Positions 24,134 through 36,291 of a DNA stretch of 48,291 nt are shown piece after piece. The position numbers were made by a program, and so were the translations under genes. Position 1 is the first letter of the stretch; each line of letters begins with the position of its first letter. The notes under the pieces were generated by a model. That model saw only the letters and a program-made list of their open reading frames with translations, made no database searches and had not been told where the DNA came from. Source of the DNA: Akkermansia muciniphila (GTDB lineage: Bacteria > Verrucomicrobiota > Verrucomicrobiia > Limisphaerales > SIAT01); contig CAMASG010000011.1 in NCBI GenBank assembly GCA_945860945.1, forward strand, positions 1 through 48,291. The letters run 5' to 3'.

Positions 24134-25917
24134 AATCAATGTTTGGGTGGCTCGACCACCGTACCGGTTACAAAAAACTCCTCCACGAGGTCCTCTTCGA
24201 GAACATCCCCGGCGGTTCCCGCTGGCGGTACGTCTGGGGAAGCACGCTCACCTTCGGCCTCGTCATCCAGTTCATCACCGGCATTTTCCTCTGGATGGCC
24301 TACTCGCCCAGCTCGCAGACGGCGTGGGAAAGTGTCTATTACATTCAGGAAGAAATGGCCGGCGGCTGGTTCCTGCGCGGCTTGCACCACTGGACGGCGC
24401 AGGTGATGACCGTGCTGCTGATACTGCATTTGATGCAGGTGGTGATTGATGGCGCGTACAAAGCGCCGCGCGAAGTGAACTTCTGGTTCGGGATGATTCT
24501 GCTGCAGCTCATCCTCGCCCTCTCGCTCACCGGCTACCTGCTGCCGTGGGACCAGAAAGGCTACTGGGCCACGAAAGTCGCCACGAGCATTCTCGCCATC
24601 GTGCCGTTCGTCGGTGAGGATTTACAGAAGCTCGTCATCGGCGGACCGGACTACGGCCACCACACACTCACGCGTTTCTTCGCACTGCACGCGGGCGTGC
24701 TACCGGGATTGACCGTCGCGCTCATCGTCGGCCACATCTATCTTTTCCGACGCCATGGCATCACGCCGAAGGAGCCCGTGAAGAAGCCCGATGCCGCGTT
24801 CTGGCCCGACCAAGTTTTCAAGGACGCCGTCGCCTGCATGGCCGTGCTCGCCACCGTGCTTTTCTTCGTCATCCGCCATCACGGCGCCGAGTTGGCCGCA
24901 CCGGCCGATCCCTCCGAGCCGTTCTCCGCCGCGCGGCCGGACTGGTATTTCCTCTTCCTCTTTCAGCTCCTCAAATACTTTCCCGGCACCACCGAAATCT
25001 GGGGCGCCATCATCATCCCCGGTCTCGTGATGACGGTTGTGATGCTGATGCCGTTCCTCGGCAAATGGCAGCTCGGCCACCGTTTCAACCTCGGTCTGCT
25101 CTACAGCATTCTCGCCGGCTCCGGACTGCTCACTTACCTCGCGCTCAAGGAGGATAATAAAAACCCGATGTACGTCGCCGCTGTGAAAGAGGCCGAGCAA
25201 AACGCCGCGCGCGTGAAGGTGCTGGCGAAAGCGCCCGCGGGCATCCCGCTCACCGGCGCTGCCGCTCTGCTGCGCGATGACCCGCTCACGCAAGGTCCGA
25301 AACTCTTCTCCAAAAATTGCGCCTCCTGCCATCGCTTCGGTGGGCACGACGGCACGGGCGTCGAGGTGAAAGACGCGCAGACCGCGGCCGACCTGCAGGG
25401 CTTCGGCTCGCGCGCGTGGCTCGCTGGACTGCTTAATCCGGACAAAGTGGATAGTATCCACTACTTCGGCGGCACTAAATTCAAGGCCGGCAAGATGGCC
25501 AAGTTCGTCAAAAACACGGTCCACGAGTTCACGCCCGAGCAGAAGGGGCAGCTTGTCAAAGTGATCAAAGCCGTCTCCGCCGAAGCGCAGCTTCTCTCGC
25601 AGAAAGCACTCGATACGAACGATGCCGCCGACATCGACGAAGGCCGCAAACTCGCCACCGGCGAAACGATGCGTTGCACCGAGTGCCACGCCTTCCGCAA
25701 AGCCGACGACACCGCCATCGCGCCCGACCTCACCGGTTGGGCTTCACGCGCGTGGTTGACCGACTTCATCCACAATCCAAAACACGAGCGCTTTTACGGC
25801 AAACGCAACGACCGCATGCCCGCCTTTGGCGAAGACCAAGTGCTCGATGCCAAACAAATCGGACTCATCGCCGACTGGTTGCGTGGAGATTGGTACGAAC
25901 CGGCGAAGGCGAAGTAG
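24130..25917 (+). CDS. Cytochrome b (b6 + subunit IV type) fused to two cytochrome c domains
   Basis: A 595-residue fusion. Residues 1-215 are b6-like, with haem ligands H86, H100, H187 and H202. The 14 residues between the last two are the b6 rather than the b spacing. Residue 35, the Cys that binds the extra haem in chloroplast b6, is Val here. Residues 225-340 are subunit IV-like with PDWY (270-273) at the quinol site instead of PEWY. After a short linker come two cytochrome c domains: CASCH (397-401) and CTECH (516-520), the latter with MPAFG Met (M563). The c domains stand in for cytochrome c1/f. With the Rieske gene this makes a quinol:cytochrome oxidoreductase in two genes. Exit electron acceptor unknown. 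Confidence 0.92.
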   Translation: MKSMFGWLDHRTGYKKLLHEVLFENIPGGSRWRYVWGSTLTFGLVIQFITGIFLWMAYSPSSQTAWESVYYIQEEMAGGWFLRGLHHWTAQVMTVLLILHLMQVVIDGAYKAPREVNFWFGMILLQLILALSLTGYLLPWDQKGYWATKVATSILAIVPFVGEDLQKLVIGGPDYGHHTLTRFFALHAGVLPGLTVALIVGHIYLFRRHGITPKEPVKKPDAAFWPDQVFKDAVACMAVLATVLFFVIRHHGAELAAPADPSEPFSAARPDWYFLFLFQLLKYFPGTTEIWGAIIIPGLVMTVVMLMPFLGKWQLGHRFNLGLLYSILAGSGLLTYLALKEDNKNPMYVAAVKEAEQNAARVKVLAKAPAGIPLTGAAALLRDDPLTQGPKLFSKNCASCHRFGGHDGTGVEVKDAQTAADLQGFGSRAWLAGLLNPDKVDSIHYFGGTKFKAGKMAKFVKNTVHEFTPEQKGQLVKVIKAVSAEAQLLSQKALDTNDAADIDEGRKLATGETMRCTECHAFRKADDTAIAPDLTGWASRAWLTDFIHNPKHERFYGKRNDRMPAFGEDQVLDAKQIGLIADWLRGDWYEPAKAK

Positions 25918-26018
25918 CCAAAAACAGAGATTCTCGAGAATTTCCCCCTTTCTCGTCCGCCGCTGTAAGCGTTGGACGGGATTGGGGGATTTTATTTTCA
26001 AATTTCTTGTAAAACAAA

Positions 26019-26048
26019 TTGACGGTCACATGCCAAATCCGCTACACA
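26019..26048 (+). promoter_or_regulatory. Candidate promoter for nrdAB
   Basis: TTGACG (26019-26024) lies 18 bp before TACACA (26043-26048), in AT-rich DNA. The -35 matches 5/6 and the -10 about 3/6. Transcription from here would begin close to 26055 and give a leader of roughly 350 nt. Confidence 0.4.
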
Positions 26049-26070
26049 TGGTGCAGTTGATTGAAACACG

Positions 26071-26086
26071 ACACAATTAGTGGTGT
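26071..26086 (+). promoter_or_regulatory. NrdR-box-like palindrome
   Basis: ACACAATTAGTGGTGT matches the NrdR consensus (ACACWATATATWGTGT) at both conserved outer halves, ACAC and GTGT, and at half of the central bases. NrdR represses ribonucleotide reductase genes in response to nucleotides. A second box at the usual spacing of two to three helical turns was not found. It lies downstream of the candidate promoter, where bound protein would block elongation or initiation. Confidence 0.5.
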
Positions 26087-26411
26087 CGACTGGTGTAAAG
26101 AAGACGAAACGAAGGCTTGGGGAATTGGTAGAGGATCCCGCGCTTTGAAGGCATGCGACGAAAGCGTGACTTAAAAGCAGCATTAGCAACACACCCCGCC
26201 GCTTCGGGAATGGCTCGAACTGAATGGGGCGATTTTGTTCCTCTCGCCTTCCGATTGTTTCTTTGCACTGGCCTCTCCGCAGGGTGCGGAGGCTGTCCCG
26301 CCAAGGGCAGTCGGGGAAAGGGCTCAGTTGGTGAGGCGCGAGGCGCGTCTCCTGTCGCCCCAAACTCCCCCGTAAAACGCGGCTGGCAACCGTAAGAATC
26401 GAAGACAGACC
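26087..26411 (+). ncRNA. Long GC-rich leader of nrdA, possible cis-regulatory RNA
   Basis: About 325 nt between the palindrome and the nrdA start, with visible hairpins. CGCTTT (26141-26146) pairs with AAAGCG (26161-26166). GCCT..CCGCA (26271-26281) pairs with TGCGGAGGC (26285-26293). GAGGCGC (26333-26339) pairs with GCGTCTC (26345-26351) with one G-U. Near the 3' end GGCTGGCAACCGTAAG (26381-26396) and GAAGACAGACC (26401-26411) resemble two conserved parts of cobalamin riboswitches, but the other conserved parts are absent or out of order. A regulatory RNA is plausible; its class is not established. Confidence 0.35.
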
Positions 26412-29318
<2,907 letters not shown>

Positions 29319-29350
29319 ACCGATTTAACAAAAATCAAAGGAAGTAACCT

Positions 29351-30409
<1,059 letters not shown>

Positions 30410-30428
30410 TTTAGGGGGTGGAGAACCG

Positions 30429-30470
30429 GGCGGCGGCTGGCAGCCCTTGCTGGCCGCCGCCTTTTCTTCT
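30429..30470 (+). terminator. Strong rho-independent terminator after nrdAB
   Basis: GGCGGCGGC (30429-30437) pairs with GCCGCCGCC (30453-30461). An inner CAGC/GCTG stem closes a CCTT loop, with TGG as a bulge. TTTTCTTCT follows. This ends the nrdAB transcript, so dcd needs its own promoter or read-through. Confidence 0.9.
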
Positions 30471-30495
30471 CAACCACAACACGACGTTACGAATT

Positions 30496-31065
30496 ATGGG
30501 AGTCCACTCCGACAAATGGATCCGCAAGATGGCCAAGGAACACGGCATGATCGAGCCGTTCGCCGAAGGCCAAGTGCGCCAAGCCGCCGACGGCACACGC
30601 GCCATCAGCTACGGCATCTCCAGCTACGGCTACGACCTGCGCGTCTCCGATGAGTTCAAGGTTTTCACCAACGTCTTCAGCACCGTGGTGGATCCAAAAG
30701 CCTTCGATGATAAATCATTCGTGAACATGCAGACCGACGTCTGCATCGTGCCCCCGAACTCTTTCGCGCTCGCCCGCTCCGTCGAGTATTTCCGCATCCC
30801 GCGCCATGTCCTCACCATCTGCCTCGGCAAATCCACCTACGCCCGCTGCGGCATCATCGTGAACGTGACGCCGTTCGAACCGGAGTGGGAAGGCCACGTC
30901 ACGCTCGAGATTTCAAACACCACTCCGCTCCCCGCCAAGATTTACGCGAACGAAGGCCTCGCCCAAGTCCTCTTCTTCGAAGCCGTAGAAGTCTGCGAAG
31001 TCTCCTACGCCGACCGCGGCGGCAAGTATATGAAACAGACCGGCATCACCATCCCGCGGATGTGA
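30496..31065 (+). CDS. dcd: dCTP deaminase
   Basis: A 189-residue trimeric enzyme converting dCTP to dUTP for thymidylate synthesis. [17 protein letters not shown] (about 39-55) is the usual substrate-binding start of the family. SYARCGI-type motifs appear as [29 protein letters not shown], holding the catalytic Glu in [22 protein letters not shown] and [13 protein letters not shown] follow. An in-frame upstream ATG (30418) overlaps the terminator and is rejected; ATG 30496 matches the family start MGVHSDKWI. Its TGA overlaps the esterase ATG (TGATG). Confidence 0.95.
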   Translation: MGVHSDKWIRKMAKEHGMIEPFAEGQVRQAADGTRAISYGISSYGYDLRVSDEFKVFTNVFSTVVDPKAFDDKSFVNMQTDVCIVPPNSFALARSVEYFRIPRHVLTICLGKSTYARCGIIVNVTPFEPEWEGHVTLEISNTTPLPAKIYANEGLAQVLFFEAVEVCEVSYADRGGKYMKQTGITIPRM

Positions 31066-31697
31066 TGACCGCGCCGCTCACCACCGAGCTTCTCCCCGCC
31101 GCCGACAAAAGTTCGCGCCAACTCATGGTCGTGCTCCACGGCCTCGGCGACAGCATGGACGGTTTCCGCTGGCTTCCGCAGGCGCTCAATCTTCCGTGGT
31201 TGAACTACCTGCTCGTGAACGCGCCCGACGGCTACTACGGCGGTTACTCGTGGTACGATTATGCGGGCGACGCTCGCCCGGGCGTGGCTCGCAGCCGCGA
31301 GTTGCTTTTCAACTTGCTCGACACCCAACGAACCGTCGGATTTTCTACGGAGCAAACGTTCCTGCTCGGTTTCTCGCAAGGTTGCCTGATGAGCTACGAA
31401 GTCGGCCTGCGCTATCCGCACCTGTTCGCCGGTGTCGTCGGCATCAGCGGCTACGCGCACGAACCGGAAAAGTTGCTGCGCGAACTTTCGCCAGTGGTGG
31501 CGCAGCAGCGCTTCCTCATCACGCACGGCACGTATGATCCGGTCGTGCCCTTCGCCGCCTCCCGCGAGCAGGTGAATCTGCTGAAGACCGATGGAATCCA
31601 CATCGACTGGCACGAGTTTCCGAAGGAGCACACCATCGCCGGCGAAGTCGAGCTGCAGGTGATCCGTGAATTTGTGAAGCGTCAGTCTGGCCGCTGA
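31065..31697 (+). CDS. Alpha/beta hydrolase of the phospholipase/carboxylesterase type
   Basis: A 210-residue hydrolase. VVLHGLGDSMDGFRWLPQ (about 22-39) is the oxyanion-hole region of the acyl-protein-thioesterase/carboxylesterase family. GFSQG is the nucleophile elbow with Ser, THGTYDPVVPF the acid Asp and EFPKEHTI the His. There is no signal peptide, so it is cytoplasmic. Its ATG at 31065 overlaps the dcd stop by one base, so translation is coupled. Substrate unknown; coupling with dcd probably reflects shared expression rather than pathway. Confidence 0.87.
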   Translation: MTAPLTTELLPAADKSSRQLMVVLHGLGDSMDGFRWLPQALNLPWLNYLLVNAPDGYYGGYSWYDYAGDARPGVARSRELLFNLLDTQRTVGFSTEQTFLLGFSQGCLMSYEVGLRYPHLFAGVVGISGYAHEPEKLLRELSPVVAQQRFLITHGTYDPVVPFAASREQVNLLKTDGIHIDWHEFPKEHTIAGEVELQVIREFVKRQSGR

Positions 31698-31727
31698 TTC
31701 ACGACAGCGCGGCCACGGCTCACGATG

Positions 31728-32789
31728 TTACGGCGCGCGCTCGACGAGGATTTTCTTCAGGTCGGTCACCCCGTGGCGCATCAAAGCCGCGTTTTCGTAC
31801 AGCACCATTCGCGGCTCCATCGGCGGCATCTTGGCTAACGCACGCAACCGCTCCAACTCGCCCACGGCGAGCGTATCGAGCGCGACAGGATCGCGGCTGA
31901 ACCACAGCTGGCCGAGCGCCGCGCTGTAGTGCAGCAGCGTCTCCTGCTCGCCCTGATACTGGCAGACCAGCGCATCGGTCACGCACAGCGCCACGCGATT
32001 ATCGAAAGCGGGCATCGCGAGAATCTCGACCGCCGCCTGCTCGAACCAATTCTGGTCGCGCTCGAAACGCCGCGTGTTGTCCAGCGTGTCCAGCGACAGC
32101 CCGACCAAATGCCCCGAGACGCCGGAGCGGCGGCGAACGTTCATCGGCGCGACATGGATGATGCGCGTGATTTCCCGCGTGAGCAGTTTCGTGATGTGCG
32201 AGCGACGGCCGACGCCTTCGCCCTTTTTGCCGAACTCCAAATCGGTCGGTGCCGGCTCACCGAGAAACGGCGAGTCGTAGAAAGCCGTCGCCTCGTAACC
32301 GGCCTCCGCCGCGCCCGCCACGCGCACTTTGTAACGCGTCTCCAGGGCTTTGAAACCCGCGTGTTCGAGGTCGGCGGCGAACCGGTCCCACACCACGATT
32401 TGACGCGGCGCCAAACCCGCAGCCAGCAGGCTTTCGATGAGCGCGGCGGCGGTTTCAACGCGCGCGCCACCGCCTTCGCGCGCCGCTGCGGCGACTTTGA
32501 TGCCGATCAATTCGTTCGTCGCATACACGCCGTTGGTCGTCAGCAACGCACGCCACGCCGCACCCAACTGGTTCGTGCGCGCCAATTGTTTGACACCGCG
32601 GTCCACCATCGCACGCACTGTGGCGGCGACCGGTTTGAAATCCACGACCGCGCCAACCGCCTCGGTCATCACCACGCGCGATGCCGGTTCGGCCTTCGTC
32701 GTTTCCGCAGCGGATACGGGCGAAAACAGCGCGCAGATAGCCATCACGCACGCGGTGAACCGCGCGCGCCAATCCGGCGTTGCAAACAT
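31728..32789 (-). CDS. Secreted DUF362-family protein
   Basis: A 353-residue protein from the ATG at 32789 (MFATPDWRARFTACVMAICALFSPVSA, signal peptide). A GTG at 32807 would add six residues. The DUF362 pattern is visible: LIGIKVAAA with AALIESLLAAGLAPRQIVVWDR, then ALCVTDALVCQYQG, and late LWFSRDPVALDTLAVGELERLR. DUF362 proteins often carry iron-sulfur ferredoxin domains; none of the CxxCxxC type is present here. Function unknown. It converges with the esterase and is divergent from the TPR lipoprotein with a 48-nt gap. Confidence 0.72.
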   Translation of the reverse strand: MFATPDWRARFTACVMAICALFSPVSAAETTKAEPASRVVMTEAVGAVVDFKPVAATVRAMVDRGVKQLARTNQLGAAWRALLTTNGVYATNELIGIKVAAAAREGGGARVETAAALIESLLAAGLAPRQIVVWDRFAADLEHAGFKALETRYKVRVAGAAEAGYEATAFYDSPFLGEPAPTDLEFGKKGEGVGRRSHITKLLTREITRIIHVAPMNVRRRSGVSGHLVGLSLDTLDNTRRFERDQNWFEQAAVEILAMPAFDNRVALCVTDALVCQYQGEQETLLHYSAALGQLWFSRDPVALDTLAVGELERLRALAKMPPMEPRMVLYENAALMRHGVTDLKKILVERAP

Positions 32790-32837
32790 TGGTCGCTTTG
32801 TTGACACTTCCCGAGCCCGATGTTAGCAGCGCCGTTC

Positions 32838-34421
32838 ATGCAGACCATCAAAAATTCCACCACGCACGGCCTCGTCGCCGCGTTCGCGCTGGCCGCGCTT
32901 TTCCTCACCGGCTGCAAGCCGTCCGGTCCAAAAGCTCTACTCGAAGGCGAGCGGCTCATTCGGGAAGGCAAGCCGGAGGAGGCCGTCGCTCCGCTGCTCA
33001 CCGCCACGAAGCTGCTGCCGCAAAATGCGCAGGCGTGGAACCATCTCGGTATCGCCTATCATAACGCCGGCCAACTCGCTGACGCGATGGACGCGTATCA
33101 GAAGGCTGCCACAATCAATCCGAACCTCGCCGCCGCGCGCTTTAACATTGGTTGTCTCCACCTCGAAAGCGGACGTGCGAAGGCCGCGATCAATGAGTTC
33201 GCGACCTTCAATGTTCTTCACACGAATTCCTACGAAGGCTGGCTCTGGATTGGTCTGGCGCAGATTCATGCGCAGCAAACCACTGACGCCGAGAAGTCTC
33301 TCGCGCGGGCGGCTCAAATCAATCCGCGCGCGCCCGAGGCGCACAACGCACTCGGCGTGCTCCATATCCGGCAGAAGCGCGTGGCCGACGGCGTGAAGAG
33401 TTTCTCCGCCGTGCTGCAGCACACCAATTATCCGCCCACGCTCCTGAACGCCGCGATTGCGTTGCATCATCATTATCCCGGCCGCATCGCCGACAATCGC
33501 AAGGAAGCGCTCCTGCGCTATCGTAAATACATCGAGGCCGAACCGCTGTCGCCACAGACGGAAGCCGTGCGCGCGATTGTGCTGCAGTTGGAAAGCGAAC
33601 TCGGCCCGACCAAAATCGCCGTGACCAACGCGCCGCCCATCATCGTCACAAACCGCGTCATAACCGCGACGAACACCGTTCCGGCCACGAATATCGTCGT
33701 CACACCGAAAACGACCAACGCGCCGCCGATTAAACCGCCGCCGGCCGAAACCAACGTGGTCATCGTCACGCCGCCGCCTTTTCCAAAGCCGCCGCCGACC
33801 ATCGAACCGTTCAAGCCCGCACCGGTAGTCACGAACACCCCGCCCGCCGCCGTCACGAACGTGGCGAGCATCCCGCCGGTGAAACCCAAGCCGCCGGTGC
33901 CGAATGTACCGCGTTACAAATACAAAAAGCCAGTAGCGCCCGCCGAAGGCCAGCGCGACGAGGCCAAAGTGCCCTTCGAGAAAGCGTTGACGCATCATCG
34001 CCTCGGCAATCTGCCCGAGGCGATCGCCGGCTATCGCGCCGCGGTGAAGATCGATCCCGCTTATTTCCAAGGTCAGTTCAATCTCGCGCTCGCGTTGCAC
34101 GGCGCCAACGACCTCGCTAACGCGCTCGTCACTTACGAGACCGCGCTGGTGATCGATCCGCTTTCGCTCACGGCGCGATATAACTTCGCGCTCGCGCTAG
34201 ACAAGCAGAAGTTCCCGCTCGATTCCGCAAACGAGCTAGAGGAATTACTCGTCACGCATCCGGCCTACGTGCCGGCCCATCTGCAGGCCGCGAATCTTTA
34301 CGCGCAGCAATTGAAGCAAGCGGACCGCGCGCGCGATCACTACCGGCGTGTGCTGCAGCTCGAGCCGGGGCACGCAGAGGCGACCAACATCCGCCGCTGG
34401 CTCGCCGCTCATTCGGATTGA
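32838..34421 (+). CDS. TPR-repeat lipoprotein with Pro/Thr/Asn-rich linker
   Basis: A 527-residue lipoprotein. The signal MQTIKNSTTHGLVAAFALAALFLTGC has lipobox LTGC; ATG 32838 is chosen, with ATG 32820 six codons upstream. Two TPR blocks flank a linker. The first block has four to five repeats (AQAWNHLGIAYHNAGQ, AAARFNIGCLHLESGR, YEGWLWIGLAQIHAQQ, PEAHNALGVLHIRQKR). The linker at about 260-365 has VTNxPP-type repetition and many Pro. The second block has at least three (FEKALTHHRLGNLPEAIAGY, FQGQFNLALALHGAND, TARYNFALALDKQKF). It probably scaffolds an envelope complex, partner unknown. dnaG starts 13 nt downstream, so cotranscription is likely. Confidence 0.85.
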   Translation: MQTIKNSTTHGLVAAFALAALFLTGCKPSGPKALLEGERLIREGKPEEAVAPLLTATKLLPQNAQAWNHLGIAYHNAGQLADAMDAYQKAATINPNLAAARFNIGCLHLESGRAKAAINEFATFNVLHTNSYEGWLWIGLAQIHAQQTTDAEKSLARAAQINPRAPEAHNALGVLHIRQKRVADGVKSFSAVLQHTNYPPTLLNAAIALHHHYPGRIADNRKEALLRYRKYIEAEPLSPQTEAVRAIVLQLESELGPTKIAVTNAPPIIVTNRVITATNTVPATNIVVTPKTTNAPPIKPPPAETNVVIVTPPPFPKPPPTIEPFKPAPVVTNTPPAAVTNVASIPPVKPKPPVPNVPRYKYKKPVAPAEGQRDEAKVPFEKALTHHRLGNLPEAIAGYRAAVKIDPAYFQGQFNLALALHGANDLANALVTYETALVIDPLSLTARYNFALALDKQKFPLDSANELEELLVTHPAYVPAHLQAANLYAQQLKQADRARDHYRRVLQLEPGHAEATNIRRWLAAHSD

Positions 34422-34434
34422 CCTGCGCCGCGTT

Positions 34435-36243
34435 ATGGCCGGTCTCTTTTCGCAAGCCAACCTCGAACAGGTCCGCGCCGCCAGCGACATCGTGGACGTG
34501 ATCGGCGGCTACTTCCCGCTCAAGCGCGCCGGCACGAACTTCACCGCGCTCTGCCCGTTTCACAAAGAGAAGAGCCCGAGCTTCAACGTCAATCCGCACA
34601 AGCAGATCTTCCACTGCTTCGGCTGCCACAAAGGTGGCGACGTGTTCGGCTTCGTGATGAATTTCGAGAACGTGGATTTCCCCGAGGCCGTGCGCCGGTT
34701 GGCCGAGCGCGCGCGCATCCCGCTTGAATTCGAGAACAACCCGGCACAACGGCAAGCGCGCAATCTCAAGGACCAGCTCCTGCAAATCCACGAACAGCTC
34801 GCGTTGCGCTGGCAGGCCGCGCTGGAGAACGACGCGAAAGGCCAGATCGCCCGCGATTATCTCGCCAAACGCGGCGTCAGTCCCGATGCGGTGAAACTCT
34901 TTCGCCTCGGCTACGCGCCCGAGGCGTGGGATGACACGGTGAACTGGGCAAGAAGCAAATCCTTCGAACTCGCGCTCGTCGAGCAGGCCGGCCTCATCAT
35001 CCACAAGGAAGGCACCGACCGGCATTACGACCGTTTCCGCGGCCGGCTGATGTTCCCAATTTGCGACGAGCAGGGACGCATCATCGCCTTCAGCGGCCGC
35101 ATTCTCATCGGTGACGAGAAGTCGGCGAAGTACGTCAACTCGCCCGAGACGCCCATCTTCACAAAGGGCAAAGTTTTCTTCGGCCTCGATAAATCCAAAC
35201 GCGCGCTCGTGGACGCCGGCAGCGCGCTCATCTGCGAAGGCCAACTCGATCTCATCGCCTGCTTCACGGCCGGCGTGCAGAACGTCGTCGCGCCGCAAGG
35301 CACCGCGTTCACTCACGACCACGCGCGCATCCTCAAACGTTACGTCGATGAAGTGGTGCTCTGTTTCGATTCCGACACCGCCGGGCAAGCCGCCGCCGTG
35401 CGCGTGCTCGATAGCTTGCTGGCCGCGCAACTCGCCATCCGCGTCGCCATCGTCCCCGCGCCACACGATCCCGACAGCTTCATCAAAGAGCACGGCGCCG
35501 ACGCTTTCCGCCAACTCGTCGAGAAAGGCGCCGCTTTCTTCGACTGGTATCTCGATAAGCTCTGCGCCATTCACGACACCAATTCCGATAAAGGCCGTGC
35601 CGCCGTGCTGCGCGAGATGGGTGCCGCTGTGCTGAAGGCCGGCGACACCGTGTTCGCGGACACCTACGAACAGAAAACCGCGCTGATGCTCGGCGTGTCG
35701 CCCATCTCCGTTCGTGCCGAGTGGAAGAAAATCCGTGTGAACTCGCCCGTTGCGGAGCAGCCCGACAGCATTATCGAGCCATCGACCGAGGCCGAGCCGA
35801 GGCCCAATCCGCTCGAGTTCTGGCTGCTCAAACTCGCGTTCGACGAGGTGGTGAACTTCGACTGGCTCATTGCGCATCTCGATCTCGATTGGGTGAGCCA
35901 CCTCACCACGCGCCAGTTGCTCGCTCGGCGACTTGACGCACACGCGCATCAGACGTGGCGCGGCGCAGCCGGTTTTTTGAGCGAGATCGAAGCCGAGTCG
36001 GCTCGCGTGTTACTCAGCGAATCTCTGGCCGATGCGCGGCCCGCCGAGAATCCACAGCAGCAACTCGCCGATGTCTTGCTCCGCTTGCGCAACCAATTCA
36101 TCGACCGCCGCCTCATGCGGTTCACGCAGGAATCGGCTCGCGCCGGTATCGCCGAAAGCGAGTTGCTCCCCCTTCTCCAGCAGCAGCAATATCTCCGCCG
36201 ACTCAAGCAACAGCCGCTCCAACCGCGCGCCGACGAGGAGTAA
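34435..36243 (+). CDS. dnaG: DNA primase
   Basis: A 602-residue replication primase that makes RNA primers at the fork. The zinc-binding domain has CPFH (C40, H43) and CFGC (C61, C64). The RNA polymerase domain has RGRLMFPICDEQGRIIAFSGR. The TOPRIM fold has EGQLD (268-272; most DnaG have EGYMD) and DSD (312-314), keeping the acidic metal ligands. The C-terminal 150 residues are helical, consistent with the DnaB-binding domain. A longer frame begins at 34348 but MAGLFSQANLEQV is the family start. rpoD, the usual neighbour, is not here; NfeD follows. Confidence 0.96.
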   Translation: MAGLFSQANLEQVRAASDIVDVIGGYFPLKRAGTNFTALCPFHKEKSPSFNVNPHKQIFHCFGCHKGGDVFGFVMNFENVDFPEAVRRLAERARIPLEFENNPAQRQARNLKDQLLQIHEQLALRWQAALENDAKGQIARDYLAKRGVSPDAVKLFRLGYAPEAWDDTVNWARSKSFELALVEQAGLIIHKEGTDRHYDRFRGRLMFPICDEQGRIIAFSGRILIGDEKSAKYVNSPETPIFTKGKVFFGLDKSKRALVDAGSALICEGQLDLIACFTAGVQNVVAPQGTAFTHDHARILKRYVDEVVLCFDSDTAGQAAAVRVLDSLLAAQLAIRVAIVPAPHDPDSFIKEHGADAFRQLVEKGAAFFDWYLDKLCAIHDTNSDKGRAAVLREMGAAVLKAGDTVFADTYEQKTALMLGVSPISVRAEWKKIRVNSPVAEQPDSIIEPSTEAEPRPNPLEFWLLKLAFDEVVNFDWLIAHLDLDWVSHLTTRQLLARRLDAHAHQTWRGAAGFLSEIEAESARVLLSESLADARPAENPQQQLADVLLRLRNQFIDRRLMRFTQESARAGIAESELLPLLQQQQYLRRLKQQPLQPRADEE

Positions 36244-36291
36244 AGTTGGCTTTCGCCTTGCTGCGCGCGGCTTTCCCATTATCTTGGCGTC

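Larger units (their letters stand above)
25918..26411. other. 494-nt non-coding region upstream of nrdA
   Basis: No convincing gene on either strand; the two short open frames (26153-26395 plus, 26077-26304 minus) lack family-like composition and start signals. From 25960 to 26060 it is AT-rich and promoter-like. From about 26100 to 26411 it becomes GC-rich with several possible hairpins, suggesting a transcribed leader. Separate entries describe the promoter, a palindrome and the leader. Confidence 0.7.

Noticed and set aside
26153-26395. 80-codon plus-strand frame in the nrdA leader
   Set aside because: Arg/Gly/Ala-rich with no ribosome-binding site and crossing the predicted hairpins. Better explained as leader RNA.
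26087-26411. A complete cobalamin riboswitch
   Set aside because: Only two 3' segments resemble the consensus. The GGGAA, GGTG..AATCC and GCCACT elements are missing or in the wrong order, so it is reported only as an unclassified leader.
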